Source: an uncultured Lacinutrix sp.
GTDB taxonomy: Bacteria > Bacteroidota > Bacteroidia > Flavobacteriales > Flavobacteriaceae
Assembly (NCBI RefSeq): GCF_947500605.1
Contig: NZ_CANMSJ010000002.1
Span: 310,001-374,000, forward strand
Length of the DNA: 64,000 nucleotides
Reading direction: 5' to 3'
Below, in pieces: positions 8,977 to 18,071 of the stretch (positions are counted from its first letter, which is position 1; each line of letters begins with the position of its first letter). Made by a program: the position numbers and the translations under genes. The notes under the pieces were generated by a model. The model was given only the letters and a program-made list of their open reading frames with translations, was not told where the DNA came from and made no database searches.

Positions 8977-11343
8977 CTATGCTATTTTTAAAACATTTTT
9001 ATTATGCTCATTAATCTTTCTTGAGAGCAACTCTCTATTAACAGGTTTTGTAATATAATCGTTCATTCCTACATCCATTACTTTTTGTCTTGCCGTATCT
9101 GTAGCATCTGCAGTAACAGCGATAATTGGTATATTTTTATTAATATTACCAGGAGGATTATTTCTAATAATTACTGTTGTTTCATAACCATCCATAATAG
9201 GCATTTGTAAATCCATTAAAATAATATCGAACGCATTATTTTCTAAAAGATATAATGCTTCTTTTCCATTTGCAGCAAGTTTGTAATCTGTTATAGATAA
9301 ATTATTTAGCATTTTACGCATTATCATTTGGTTCATTAAATTATCTTCAACAACCAATACCTTTAGAGCATTTATGTCTACTCCTGCAATACTGTCTTTA
9401 AACTTAGTATTTACTTGCTCTATAATTTTAAACTCCATTTTCATCGAAACGTTTGTGCCTCTACCTTCGTCACTATCTATAGTAATAGTACCTCCAAACA
9501 AATCTATTAAATGCTTTACAATACTTAAGCCGAGACCTACTCCACCAAAGCTACGTTTATCATTCAAACGCATTTGACCAAAACTATTAAATACATTCAG
9601 TTTTTTATCAGTAGAAATTCCTACTCCCGTGTCTAAAATATTAACTATTATTTCAGAGAGACCGTTCTCTTTTTCAGTAGCCTTTATAGCGCAAACTATT
9701 TTCCCATAAGCAGTGAACTTTACAGCATTACTTAGAACATTATTTACAACTTGAGTAAAGCGCTCTACATCACCTTCAATTTTATAAGGAATCGAATCGC
9801 TAATACTTAAAGTGTATTTTAAACCTTTACTTTCGGCTGTTCGTTGCCAATTTTTACTAATTTGGGTAACAACTTCTTTAGGATTAAAAACTTCTTTTCT
9901 AAGTTTTAACTCTCCTTTTTCTATTTTTTCAAAATCTAAAATATCGTTTATATTACTCAATAAACTCAGCGAAGCATGTTTAATTACTTCAAAGTTTTTT
10001 TTACTTTCTGGATCCAATATTTTATCAAGTTCATCTTCTGCAATACCCATAATTGCATTAATAGGTGTTCTTAATTCATGGCTAATATTAGACATGAAAT
10101 AACTTTTAAGCTCACTAACTTCTTCCGATTTACTAAGTGCCAACATCTGAGACTCTTCTTTCTCTAAACGTAAGTCTTTAATTAAATTTGTCATCGATAA
10201 CGATAAAAATATAACTTCAAACGTAATACCAAATTTCGCACTATTTAGTGTAACAAAATTATTAGGCAACAAGCTTAAATTATTCATAACAAAACCCATT
10301 AAACCAATCACTAAAAAGAAAATGCCTGCAGAAAAGAAAGTGTCAATTTTATGGTCTTTATAACGAGAATAAAACAAGGTTACTAAAATTAATATTAAGC
10401 TCATTAGACCATTAACATTAGACATGGGATACACCATAGCTTTGGTCTCGTTATTAATAAACAACAATACTCCTAATACTATTATTATTCCATAAAGTAT
10501 TTTAAAAGCAATTTTAATAGTTTTACTTATAGATTCTACCTTTAAAAAATACTCGCAATACTTTAATAAAAAGAAGTTAGAAAATAACGCAGTAATTAAA
10601 ACAGCACGATCATTTATAAAGCCTGCTGAAGGTAATAAATATTGAAAAATCAAACCATCGAGAGCAGACTGTAATAATGCAATAGAGAACACATAAATAC
10701 TATAGTATAAAAATGTTTTATTAGATAAGCTTGTATAGAAAAACAAGTAAACTACTGTAGCCAAAAACAATAAGCCGTAGAAAAAACCTAAGAACAATTG
10801 CTCTGTGTAATTAGATTTCCAAAACTGACTTTCTGTATGTAATACAAGTGGAAGATTTAAAGTCTCTCCATCACTCCTTAAATGTAAATAAAATTGTTGT
10901 GTACTGTTTTTTGGCAACTCTATTTTAAAAATAGTTTTTCGGTGTTCTACTTGGCGTTCGCTAAAAGCTATGGCATCTCCACTTTTAAACTCAGTAATAT
11001 TATTTTTATTAGCTACTTGAAACAAATTAGCTACATCTGTAACTGGCCTAGCGGTTTGTAAATAGTAAATTTCAGGTGTATTAGAAGAATTTTCGAGATC
11101 GAAAGTTAACCAATAATTATCTGTAGAAAATCCTACACTTTGGTTTTCGGAAGTTAAAGTAGTAAACTTTAAATTACTCTCATCTTCAAGGATAGAATTT
11201 ATGTTTATATCTCCATTCTCTGCCTTAGCAAGTTGGGCATATTCATAAAGTTTACCTTTACTTTTATTTGGATTGTATGCAACATTTTGTGCAAATGATG
11301 CATAACAAACTAGGCTCATAAATAATATTAATACTTGACGCAT
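8977..11343 (-). CDS. Hybrid sensor histidine kinase (7TMR-DISM type) with receiver domain
   Basis: 788 residues. A signal peptide (MRQVLILFMSLVCYASFAQ) leads to a periplasmic beta-rich 7TMR-DISMED2-like domain (about 30-160), then seven membrane helices (about 185-390). A HisKA domain follows with the phospho-acceptor His422 in SNISHELRTP. The HATPase domain shows DTGVGIS and GGVGLGLSIV. A C-terminal receiver domain (about 660-785) has its acceptor Asp near 711 in LMDLQMPIMDG, TA in AVTADA and KP in YITKPV. With no separate output domain, it probably relays phosphate to another protein or acts by phosphotransfer. The ligand is unknown; DISM domains are thought to sense carbohydrates or other small molecules. 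Its gene follows the universal stress protein gene. Confidence 0.93.
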   Translation of the reverse strand: MRQVLILFMSLVCYASFAQNVAYNPNKSKGKLYEYAQLAKAENGDININSILEDESNLKFTTLTSENQSVGFSTDNYWLTFDLENSSNTPEIYYLQTARPVTDVANLFQVANKNNITEFKSGDAIAFSERQVEHRKTIFKIELPKNSTQQFYLHLRSDGETLNLPLVLHTESQFWKSNYTEQLFLGFFYGLLFLATVVYLFFYTSLSNKTFLYYSIYVFSIALLQSALDGLIFQYLLPSAGFINDRAVLITALFSNFFLLKYCEYFLKVESISKTIKIAFKILYGIIIVLGVLLFINNETKAMVYPMSNVNGLMSLILILVTLFYSRYKDHKIDTFFSAGIFFLVIGLMGFVMNNLSLLPNNFVTLNSAKFGITFEVIFLSLSMTNLIKDLRLEKEESQMLALSKSEEVSELKSYFMSNISHELRTPINAIMGIAEDELDKILDPESKKNFEVIKHASLSLLSNINDILDFEKIEKGELKLRKEVFNPKEVVTQISKNWQRTAESKGLKYTLSISDSIPYKIEGDVERFTQVVNNVLSNAVKFTAYGKIVCAIKATEKENGLSEIIVNILDTGVGISTDKKLNVFNSFGQMRLNDKRSFGGVGLGLSIVKHLIDLFGGTITIDSDEGRGTNVSMKMEFKIIEQVNTKFKDSIAGVDINALKVLVVEDNLMNQMIMRKMLNNLSITDYKLAANGKEALYLLENNAFDIILMDLQMPIMDGYETTVIIRNNPPGNINKNIPIIAVTADATDTARQKVMDVGMNDYITKPVNRELLSRKINEHNKNVLKIA

Positions 11344-11423
11344 TTTGTTGATTTAGGTTTATTATCAAAAAAATCAAGTACAACTACTTATTGAGGGAAA
11401 TAATAGTTGAACAGTCTACATAC

Positions 11424-11473
11424 GTAATAAAACAAAAAATAGTTTTAAAAAAAATTAATTTTTGTTTTATTAC
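11424..11473. repeat. Perfect 15-bp inverted repeat between stress-protein and kinase genes
   Basis: GTAATAAAACAAAAA (11424-11438) and TTTTTGTTTTATTAC (11459-11473) are exact reverse complements around a 20-base AT-rich spacer. The repeat lies in the 169-base gap after the universal stress protein stop and before the kinase start. It could be a leader hairpin, a weak terminator or a protein-binding site. The AT content makes a chance origin harder to exclude. Confidence 0.6.
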
Positions 11474-11512
11474 AAAATACTGAAATACAAATACTTGTAA
11501 TAAAAAAAAGGC

Positions 11513-12310
11513 TTACTTTAAACCACTAAGTACAAGCACAGGAAACTCACTTACATGAAAATCTTTTTTAAGCATAATATTCTTTTCCCATAGTTTTTTA
11601 AAAAAACCACGCTTACGTCTTACAACGCATAACATATCTGGGTTACTAGCTTTATAGTTTTCTAAAACACCTTGGTAAGTAGTAGGGTTTTCAGATTTTG
11701 TAATATTAGTAATGATACTTTCTAACTCACTACTAACAATAAAATCTTCATCATTATAAAAAGGCGTTTTTACTAATAGCAAATCTACTTTAGCATTAAA
11801 GCTATTTTGTATAGATTTTAATGGTTTTAAAGCTTCTTCTCTTTTAATAACCGCAGATTTTAGCGCAAATAAAACAGAATCAATTGGCTTAAAAACATAG
11901 TCTTCTGGTACAATTAAAGCTGGAATATTTGTTTGCTTAATAATTCTTCCAGATGTTTTTCCTAAATAAACCTCATCTTTAATAGAGTTTGTTCTTGGCT
12001 CTAAAATAATCATATCAATATCAAAAGCCTTACTAATTAAGTTTATAGTATCAATTAATTTACCTTTAAACGTTTTGGTAACAACCTCAACACCTTTATG
12101 GTCTATTTGCGATACATGATGCTCTAAAAAAGCTTTACTTTCTCGCTCTAGAATATGATCTATTTTTATCATTGTTCCGGCTTTAGTATAAAAGTTATAC
12201 ACTTGTACAACAAATAGTTTAGCGCCTGTTGCTCTTGCAAAATCAACGGCGTATTGCAAGTGACTTTTAGCGTTTTTTGACGATCCTACAGGTACTAAAA
12301 TATTTTTCAT
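11513..12310 (-). CDS. Universal stress protein (tandem UspA domains)
   Basis: 265 residues, about the size of a two-domain Usp. The first domain (1-140) starts with the typical ILVPVGSSKNAKSHLQYAVD and ends with LGKTSGRIIKQTNIPALIVPE, the region corresponding to the G-x2-G-x9-G ATP-binding motif of Usp proteins, here only partly conserved. The second half (about 150-265) is more divergent but has the same beta-alpha pattern and ends VSEFPVLVLSG. These are cytoplasmic stress-response proteins with poorly defined biochemical roles. It is transcribed toward the hybrid kinase, 169 bases away, and divergently from the MATE gene. Confidence 0.9.
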   Translation of the reverse strand: MKNILVPVGSSKNAKSHLQYAVDFARATGAKLFVVQVYNFYTKAGTMIKIDHILERESKAFLEHHVSQIDHKGVEVVTKTFKGKLIDTINLISKAFDIDMIILEPRTNSIKDEVYLGKTSGRIIKQTNIPALIVPEDYVFKPIDSVLFALKSAVIKREEALKPLKSIQNSFNAKVDLLLVKTPFYNDEDFIVSSELESIITNITKSENPTTYQGVLENYKASNPDMLCVVRRKRGFFKKLWEKNIMLKKDFHVSEFPVLVLSGLK

Positions 12311-12400
12311 GATATATAAATTTAAGACTATTTAGACAACAAAAATACAGTTTTTATACTAAATCTTCCGACATTCGCATTGTCTAAAAACCAATTCCTT

Positions 12401-13735
12401 TTGAGTACTAATATAAGCATAAAACATATAAATAAATTAGCTATTCCTGCACTTATTGCAGGAATAGCTGAACCTATACTATCATTAACCGATGCTGCAA
12501 TAGTTGGAAATGTAAGTTTAAATGCTACAGAATCTCTTGCTGCGGTTGGTATTGTTTCTACTTTTTTATCTATGTTAATATGGGTATTTGGGCAAACAAG
12601 AAGTGCTATTTCTTCTATAGTTTCGCAATATTTAGGAGCAAATAAATTAGACGAAGTTAAAAACCTACCTGCTCAAGCTATTTTTATTATTACCTCTCTA
12701 AGTATATTAATTATAGCAGCCACTTATCCTTTTGCCGAATCTATATTTAAACTCTATAATGCCAAAAATCTAATTTTAGATTATTCGGTAGACTACTATA
12801 ATATTCGTGTATTTGGTTTTCCTTTTACACTATTTACCATTGCTGTTTTTGGTGCCTTTAGAGGTCTGCAAAATACATATTACCCAATGGTTATTGCAAT
12901 AATAGGTGCTACTGCAAACATTATTTTAGACTATGCATTTGTTTATGGAATAGCAAACATTATTCCTGCAATGCATATTCAAGGAGCAGCTTATGCAAGT
13001 GTAATTGCTCAATTTTTAATGGCATTACTTTCCGCTTACTATCTTCTTAAAAAAACAGACATCCCATTAGTTTTTAGTTTCCCTTTTAACAAAGAAATAA
13101 AACGTTTCTTATTAATGATTGGTAATTTAATTATTAGAACCATAGCCTTAAACGTAACACTTTACTTCGCTACTAGGTTTGCCACAGGATATGGCAAAGA
13201 ATACATTGCAGCATATACTATAGCTATTAACTTATGGTTTCTAGGTGCTTTTTTAATAGATGGTTATGCCAGCGCAGGTAATATTCTTTCAGGAAAATTA
13301 ATAGGTGGTAAAGAATACAGTAAACTTATACTTTTAAGTAACCGGTTAATAAAATACGGCATCGGCATTGGGCTTATTATTGCCATTTCAGGAGCTTTAT
13401 TTTACTATTCTATTGGTGAAATATTTATAAAAGAACCAGAAGTTCTAGATCAATTTTATAGTGTTTTCTGGATTGTTTTAGCAATGCAACCTTTATGTGC
13501 TTTAGCATTTATTTTCGACGGCATGTTTAAAGGCCTTGGTAAAATGGCCGATTTAAGAAACCTACTATTAGCATCCACCTTTTTAGTTTTCCTACCTACA
13601 CTTTACGTTCTGGACTACTACAATTTAAAATTAACAGGTATTTTTATAGCATTAACTTTATGGATTGCTGTTCGCGGACTACCATTAATCATAAAATTTA
13701 GAAAAGAATTTTTACCACTATCACAAAAGAATTAA
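12401..13735 (+). CDS. MATE family efflux transporter
   Basis: About 444 residues with 12 predicted membrane helices. The N-terminal stretch LAIPALIAGIAEPILSLTDA and the downstream IVSQYLGA are typical of the DinF-like branch of MATE transporters, which export drugs or metabolites in exchange for Na+ or H+. There is no ATG. I chose the TTG at 12401 (giving MSTNISIKHINKLAIPAL) because helix 1 then begins at the usual distance; another in-frame TTG lies at 12380. It is divergent from the stress-protein gene. It is followed after 38 bases by the 33-codon membrane peptide gene and queD, probably as one transcript. The substrate is not predictable. Confidence 0.9.
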   Translation: MSTNISIKHINKLAIPALIAGIAEPILSLTDAAIVGNVSLNATESLAAVGIVSTFLSMLIWVFGQTRSAISSIVSQYLGANKLDEVKNLPAQAIFIITSLSILIIAATYPFAESIFKLYNAKNLILDYSVDYYNIRVFGFPFTLFTIAVFGAFRGLQNTYYPMVIAIIGATANIILDYAFVYGIANIIPAMHIQGAAYASVIAQFLMALLSAYYLLKKTDIPLVFSFPFNKEIKRFLLMIGNLIIRTIALNVTLYFATRFATGYGKEYIAAYTIAINLWFLGAFLIDGYASAGNILSGKLIGGKEYSKLILLSNRLIKYGIGIGLIIAISGALFYYSIGEIFIKEPEVLDQFYSVFWIVLAMQPLCALAFIFDGMFKGLGKMADLRNLLLASTFLVFLPTLYVLDYYNLKLTGIFIALTLWIAVRGLPLIIKFRKEFLPLSQKN

Positions 13736-13773
13736 CTTTGGCGCAAGCCTCTGGCTTAATAAAATAAAACAAA

Positions 13774-13875
13774 ATGGAAATATTAAACTTTTTAGGAGGT
13801 AGTGGCTTTTTTGCCATCTTAGCCTTCGTTATTATTATAATCTATATTTACAATAGATACAAGAACCGCAGATAA
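13774..13875 (+). CDS. 33-residue single-helix membrane peptide coupled to queD
   Basis: ATG at 13774 opens 33 codons: a short N-terminal part with a GGSG turn, a hydrophobic stretch (FFAILAFVIIIIYIY) and a basic tail (NRYKNRR), the pattern of a one-helix peptide with its basic end in the cytoplasm. The stop codon overlaps the queD ATG in TAATG, which argues that the frame is translated. Function unknown. The hydrophobic-then-basic pattern and the coupling are what support it. Confidence 0.6.
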   Translation: MEILNFLGGSGFFAILAFVIIIIYIYNRYKNRR

Positions 13876-14324
13876 TGGGAAATATACGTATAACTAAGCT
13901 TTTTTCTTTCGAGACTGGTCACGCACTTTATGGCTACGACGGAAAATGTAAAAACGTTCATGGACACAGTTACAAACTATCGGTAACCGTTTTTGGACAA
14001 CCAATATCGGACAGTACAAACGTAAAATTCGGAATGGTTATAGACTTTACGGATCTTAAAAAAATTGTAAAAGAAGAAATTGTAAACGTCTTCGATCATG
14101 CCACCGTATTTAATAAAAACACACCACATGTAGAGCTTGCAAAAGAACTTCAAGATAGAGGTCACAATGTGCTTTTAGTAGATTACCAACCAACAAGTGA
14201 GATGATGGTTATTGATTTTGCTAAAAAAATTAAAAACCGTTTACCAGAAAATATACAACTACACTCTTTAAAACTTCAGGAAACCGATAGTTCTTATGCA
14301 GAGTGGTATGCAAGTGAAAACTAG
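13875..14324 (+). CDS. queD: 6-carboxytetrahydropterin synthase (QueD/PTPS family)
   Basis: 149 residues, normal for the family. QueD makes 6-carboxy-5,6,7,8-tetrahydropterin from dihydroneopterin triphosphate in the queuosine/7-deazaguanine route. Zinc ligands are the His in FETGHALYG and the two in VHGHSYKL. The catalytic Cys is in KCKNVHGHS. The downstream catalytic Asp-His is in FDHATVF, and the pterin-anchoring Glu is in LQETDSSYAEW. The start overlaps the stop of the 33-codon membrane peptide gene. Other queuosine genes are not in this window. PTPS proteins with other roles exist, but the Cys-x3-His spacing fits QueD. Confidence 0.92.
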   Translation: MGNIRITKLFSFETGHALYGYDGKCKNVHGHSYKLSVTVFGQPISDSTNVKFGMVIDFTDLKKIVKEEIVNVFDHATVFNKNTPHVELAKELQDRGHNVLLVDYQPTSEMMVIDFAKKIKNRLPENIQLHSLKLQETDSSYAEWYASEN

Positions 14325-14391
14325 AATTCTGCGCAGGCAGGAATCTCTTTATTAATAAGCTATAATTTTTGTGAAGATAAAGGAAACAGCA

Positions 14392-14475
14392 AGTAGGTGC
14401 GTTAGGGATTGAGCAATTGTTGAAGCTCCTCGCAGAGAGCGACTTGCGAAAGCCCGACCTTTAGGTAACGCCCAA
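14392..14475. repeat. Dispersed intergenic element, copy 1
   Basis: This stretch in the 197-base gap before lpxH carries the blocks GTGCGTTAGGGATTGAGCA, GCGAAAGCCCGACCT and GTAACGCCCA. Related blocks occur at 21092-21160 (inverted) and 53811-53900. All three sit after stop codons with no coding frame, which fits a dispersed, REP-like intergenic element. Confidence 0.55.
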
Positions 14476-14521
14476 ATAATTATAAATTCCTGCGATTTTA
14501 GTAATTAATTATATTTACAAC

Positions 14522-15274
14522 ATGCAAATTCCAAAAGGAAAAAAAATATATTTTGCTTCAGATAATCATTTAGGCGCTCCTACAAAGGAGTTGTCTTTTC
14601 CTCGCGAACAAAAATTTGTTGCTTGGCTAGATGAGATAAAAGAAGATGCTGCAGTAATTTTTTTACTTGGCGATATGTTCGATATGTGGATGGAATATAA
14701 AACCGTAGTTCCTAAAGGCTTTACTAGAACCTTAGGTAAACTAGCCGAAATTAGCGACTCTGGAATCCCAATCCATTACTTTGTTGGGAATCACGATTTA
14801 TGGATGAATGGTTATTTTGAAGAAGAACTAAATATTCCTGTTTACCACAAACCACAAGAATTCACTTTTAATAACACCTCATTTTTTATTGGTCATGGAG
14901 ATGGCTTAGGTCCTGGAGATAAAGGTTACAAACGCATGAAAAAAGTGTTTACCAATCCTGTTTCTAAATGGCTTTACAGATGGCTACATCCAGATATTGG
15001 TATACGTATAGCGCAACACCTGTCGGTTAAAAATAAAATGATTTCTGGAGACGATGATGCTAAATTTCTTGGAGGAGACAATGAGTGGTTGGCACAATAT
15101 TGCAAGCGTAAATTAGAAAATAAACACAGAGATTTCTTTATTTTCGGACACAGGCATTTACCTTTAGATATTAAGCTAAACGATAAATCTCGGTATGTAA
15201 ACCTTGGAGATTGGGTAAGTTATTATACCTACGGAGTATTTGATGGTGAAACTATGGAGCTAAAAAACTACTAA
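14522..15274 (+). CDS. lpxH: UDP-2,3-diacylglucosamine diphosphatase (LpxH-type metallophosphoesterase)
   Basis: 250 residues. The calcineurin-like dinuclear metal site is complete: SDNHLG, GDMFDMW, GNHD, GHGD and FGHRH in order. LpxH hydrolyses UDP-2,3-diacylglucosamine to lipid X in lipid A synthesis at the inner membrane surface. The DNHLG variant of DxH is usual for this family in Bacteroidota. It is preceded by an intergenic repeat. Its stop codon overlaps by four bases the stop of the convergent membrane protein gene. LpxH function is inferred from family membership; other phosphoesterases look similar. Confidence 0.87.
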   Translation: MQIPKGKKIYFASDNHLGAPTKELSFPREQKFVAWLDEIKEDAAVIFLLGDMFDMWMEYKTVVPKGFTRTLGKLAEISDSGIPIHYFVGNHDLWMNGYFEEELNIPVYHKPQEFTFNNTSFFIGHGDGLGPGDKGYKRMKKVFTNPVSKWLYRWLHPDIGIRIAQHLSVKNKMISGDDDAKFLGGDNEWLAQYCKRKLENKHRDFFIFGHRHLPLDIKLNDKSRYVNLGDWVSYYTYGVFDGETMELKNY

Positions 15275-15912
15275 ACTTCGAAAGCCGTAATGTTTTTATG
15301 TTTGAGTATTTCTTCAAAATCAATCATAAAAAACACAAAACAAAATTGGGCTACAGTTGTACTTAGATTTATAAATCCAAAAAGCATTACATTCTTCACT
15401 TGTAAAGCCAAAACAATAAGACCAAGAAGACACGTTATACTATATCCTATACCTGTTAAAAACAAATAAATACTTTTAGAGTGACTATATACAGAGGTAA
15501 TGTAAAAACAACTTACTAAAAAAGCAGTAAACGGAAGTATTCCAAAAGCAAAAAATAGACTGGTATTAAGTTCGCTAAGAAACGTTATATAGGTAGAGAG
15601 TATAATGTATCCTAAAGAGGCAATTACTATTAAAGCAAAGAGACGATTTATTCCTATAAGCCTTAGTTTTCCTTTTTTTAACAAAGGAAATAATAATACA
15701 ACACCACTAATAAAACATATTGAATATCCCAATATGACCCAGAGCATACTAAAGACAATGGTAGATTTATCCATGAACTCTACAGTCATAGCACTTAGGT
15801 AAAACAAATAAAATAAGGGCTTAATTTTTTTTGATAAAACACTGTAAGCAATCAATAGAACAACGTGAAACAATGGTTTAGAGTAAAACTCAAGCCCACT
15901 ATATGTTGTCAT
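15271..15912 (-). CDS. Multi-pass membrane protein, possibly YhhN-like
   Basis: At least 213 residues with about seven hydrophobic helices and short loops. Helix-rich composition and size resemble the YhhN family (lysoplasmalogenase-like), but I see no decisive catalytic motif, so the family is a guess. The ATG at 15912 falls inside a hydrophobic segment: the frame stays open upstream to a stop at 15991-15993 and encodes LFKNLALLLGGFSIAIS before it, which looks like the rest of the first helix. No ATG, GTG or TTG occurs in that extension, so the true start may be non-canonical (for example CTG or ATA). It converges on lpxH with a four-base overlap. Confidence 0.65.
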   Translation of the reverse strand: MTTYSGLEFYSKPLFHVVLLIAYSVLSKKIKPLFYLFYLSAMTVEFMDKSTIVFSMLWVILGYSICFISGVVLLFPLLKKGKLRLIGINRLFALIVIASLGYIILSTYITFLSELNTSLFFAFGILPFTAFLVSCFYITSVYSHSKSIYLFLTGIGYSITCLLGLIVLALQVKNVMLFGFINLSTTVAQFCFVFFMIDFEEILKHKNITAFEV

Positions 15913-16040
15913 TGAAATAGCGATACTAAATCCACCTAACAGTAATGCAAGGTTCTTAAAAAGTACTTTAGTTAACAGTGTTATAGGTTTTTATAATTAA
16001 AAAATTATGGGCAATAATCTATTATGATAAATATAGTAAT

Positions 16041-16700
16041 TTAATTTAGTAATAAATCTAAAGTCATTAAATCAATTTTACCATCTGGAAATAAACTGTT
16101 CTTTTCTTCAAAACTTTTAAGTGCATCAGATGTAATAATTTGATAAACTCCATCCAATGGAATATCGTAACCTTTTTTAACTAACAATTTCTGTATTTCG
16201 AAAACAAATGGACTCTTTTCTCCCATAAACAATGCTTTCTTCGGCATCATATCGAGTAATAATTGTTTTTGCTTACGCTTATCTTCGGCTTTATTATAAC
16301 TATCTATTGATAGGCCATTAGTTTCTAAAAACTTTACACCATCATTATCTAAACCTTGAGATTTAAGCGTTTTTGATTGCTCCAAAATAGATTGGTAGTA
16401 ATTTACTTCTGCTACCTTTTCTCCATACTCTGCTACTACCAATGTCGTTTGCTCATCGTCATTTTCTGGACTTCTTACATCTATGCCATTAGCACTCCAT
16501 TGCATTTGCATGTAATTATTTGCCTTCTCTAAAGCTGCATAGTAATTAAAAACTGTTTCTTGATTATGATAGTTAACATCTATAGTTTTAGAAGCTTCTA
16601 AATTTGCGTTTTTAGGATGAAAACGTTGATATTCTTTGTATTGAGAGTATCCAAAAATTAAAACAATAATAGCAAGTATAACAAGAAGTATTTTTTTCAT
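16041..16700 (-). CDS. Membrane-anchored peptidoglycan-binding domain protein
   Basis: 219 residues. An N-terminal membrane segment (KKILLVILAIIVLIFGYS) anchors an extracytoplasmic helical region (about 30-150). The last 55 residues match the PG_binding_1 three-helix fold: IQKLLVKKGYDIPLDGVYQ then SDALKSFEEKNSLFPDGKID. It probably stays in the inner membrane and touches the cell wall. The middle region has no recognised domain. It follows the MFS gene by 81 bases on the same strand and may share its transcript. Confidence 0.75.
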   Translation of the reverse strand: MKKILLVILAIIVLIFGYSQYKEYQRFHPKNANLEASKTIDVNYHNQETVFNYYAALEKANNYMQMQWSANGIDVRSPENDDEQTTLVVAEYGEKVAEVNYYQSILEQSKTLKSQGLDNDGVKFLETNGLSIDSYNKAEDKRKQKQLLLDMMPKKALFMGEKSPFVFEIQKLLVKKGYDIPLDGVYQIITSDALKSFEEKNSLFPDGKIDLMTLDLLLN

Positions 16701-16781
16701 GGAAGCATTTATTTAAAATAAAAACAGATTATTAGCGAAAACAAATATAAGAGAATTTGAATTTATAGACCGTTATAACGA

Positions 16782-18053
16782 TTAAGACTCATTATTAGAT
16801 TCGAAATCTTTAGTTAAATCTAGTTTTCTAAAACTTGGAGATACAATAGCAGTGGTTACCACTGTAATTAATGTCATAGTTCCTCCAAAAACTACTGCTG
16901 CTGCTGTTCCCATTAATTTTGCTGTTACACCACTTTCAAAAGCACCTAGCTCGTTAGAGCTACCAACAAACATAGAATTTACTGAAGAAACACGACCACG
17001 CATATTATCTGGTGTTTTAAGCTGTAATATCGTTTGTCTAATAACCATAGAAACACCATCTGTAACACCACTAAAAAACAGTGCTACAACCGAGATCCAA
17101 AAGCTTGACGATAAACCAAACACAACAATACAAACACCAAAACCAAAAATAGCAACTAATAATTTTATACCTGCATTTTTACTAATAGGAATATACGCTG
17201 TAACCAACATTGTTAAAAAAGCACCAACAGAAGGTGCTGCAACTAAAATACCAAAACCTTGTGGTCCTACTTTTAAAATATCTTCGGCAAAAACCGCTAA
17301 AAGCGCTACTGCTCCACCAAATAAAACCGAAACCATATCTAATGTTAAAGCGCCTAATATTGCTTTTGTTTTAAACACAAAACTAACGCCCTCTTTTAAA
17401 CTTTCCATAACAGGTTCACCTATTTTAGGATTTAATATTGGTTTTTTAGAAATTTGAAACACCATCGCTAATGCTGCCATTACTAAACAAAAAACAATGC
17501 ACAAAGATAGATGCACACCAATCCAACCAATAGAAAAACCTGCAAAAGCAACACCTAAAACACGCGACATTTGCCAAGTAGAACTATTCCATGTTGCAGC
17601 GTTTGGATATATTTTTTTTGGTACAATTAAAGCTACTAATGAAAAAATAGTAGGTCCAAAAAATGAGCGTAAAAAACCTCCAAAAAACACTAAAGCATAA
17701 ATAGAATATAATAAACTGTTTTTAGACCATGTTTGAGAAACTGTTTCTGAAGTAAGCCAAAACAAAGCAAAACTTATAATAGAAAAAGCTGCTAAACAAA
17801 TAGCGAGTAGGTTTCGTTTTTCGCGCTGATCTACAATATGCCCAGCAAATAATGCCATAGTAAAAGCTGGAATAATTTCCATTAAACCAATAATACCAAG
17901 CGACAAAGGATCTTTAGTTAAAGCATACACCTGCCATTCTATAACAATAAATTGCATAGACCATGCAAAAACTAAGAAAAAGCGCATGGTTAAAAAGGTA
18001 TTAAATTCTTTAAAACGCAATGCTGCGTAGGGATCGTTTTTAATTTTATTCAT
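16782..18053 (-). CDS. Major facilitator superfamily transporter (MFS_3/EntS-like)
   Basis: 423 residues with 12 predicted membrane helices. The loop between helices 2 and 3 (AGHIVDQREKRNLL) carries the MFS motif-A pattern G-x3-D-x2-x-R. Overall it resembles the EntS/MFS_3 branch of exporters that move siderophores, macrolides or similar molecules; the substrate is unknown. The start lies 18 bases after the recJ stop, so the two are probably co-transcribed. Poorly conserved ends make the exact family less certain than the superfamily. Confidence 0.88.
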   Translation of the reverse strand: MNKIKNDPYAALRFKEFNTFLTMRFFLVFAWSMQFIVIEWQVYALTKDPLSLGIIGLMEIIPAFTMALFAGHIVDQREKRNLLAICLAAFSIISFALFWLTSETVSQTWSKNSLLYSIYALVFFGGFLRSFFGPTIFSLVALIVPKKIYPNAATWNSSTWQMSRVLGVAFAGFSIGWIGVHLSLCIVFCLVMAALAMVFQISKKPILNPKIGEPVMESLKEGVSFVFKTKAILGALTLDMVSVLFGGAVALLAVFAEDILKVGPQGFGILVAAPSVGAFLTMLVTAYIPISKNAGIKLLVAIFGFGVCIVVFGLSSSFWISVVALFFSGVTDGVSMVIRQTILQLKTPDNMRGRVSSVNSMFVGSSNELGAFESGVTAKLMGTAAAVVFGGTMTLITVVTTAIVSPSFRKLDLTKDFESNNES

Positions 18054-18071
18054 TGTATTAAAACACTATTT

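Noticed and set aside
13736-13773. A preQ1 riboswitch before queD
   Set aside because: A short hairpin with an A-rich tail is present, but loop and stem do not fit the preQ1-I pattern, and it precedes the small membrane peptide gene directly.
16852-17700. Plus-strand frames over the MFS gene
   Set aside because: The frames are shadows of a well-supported transporter, with no independent motifs.
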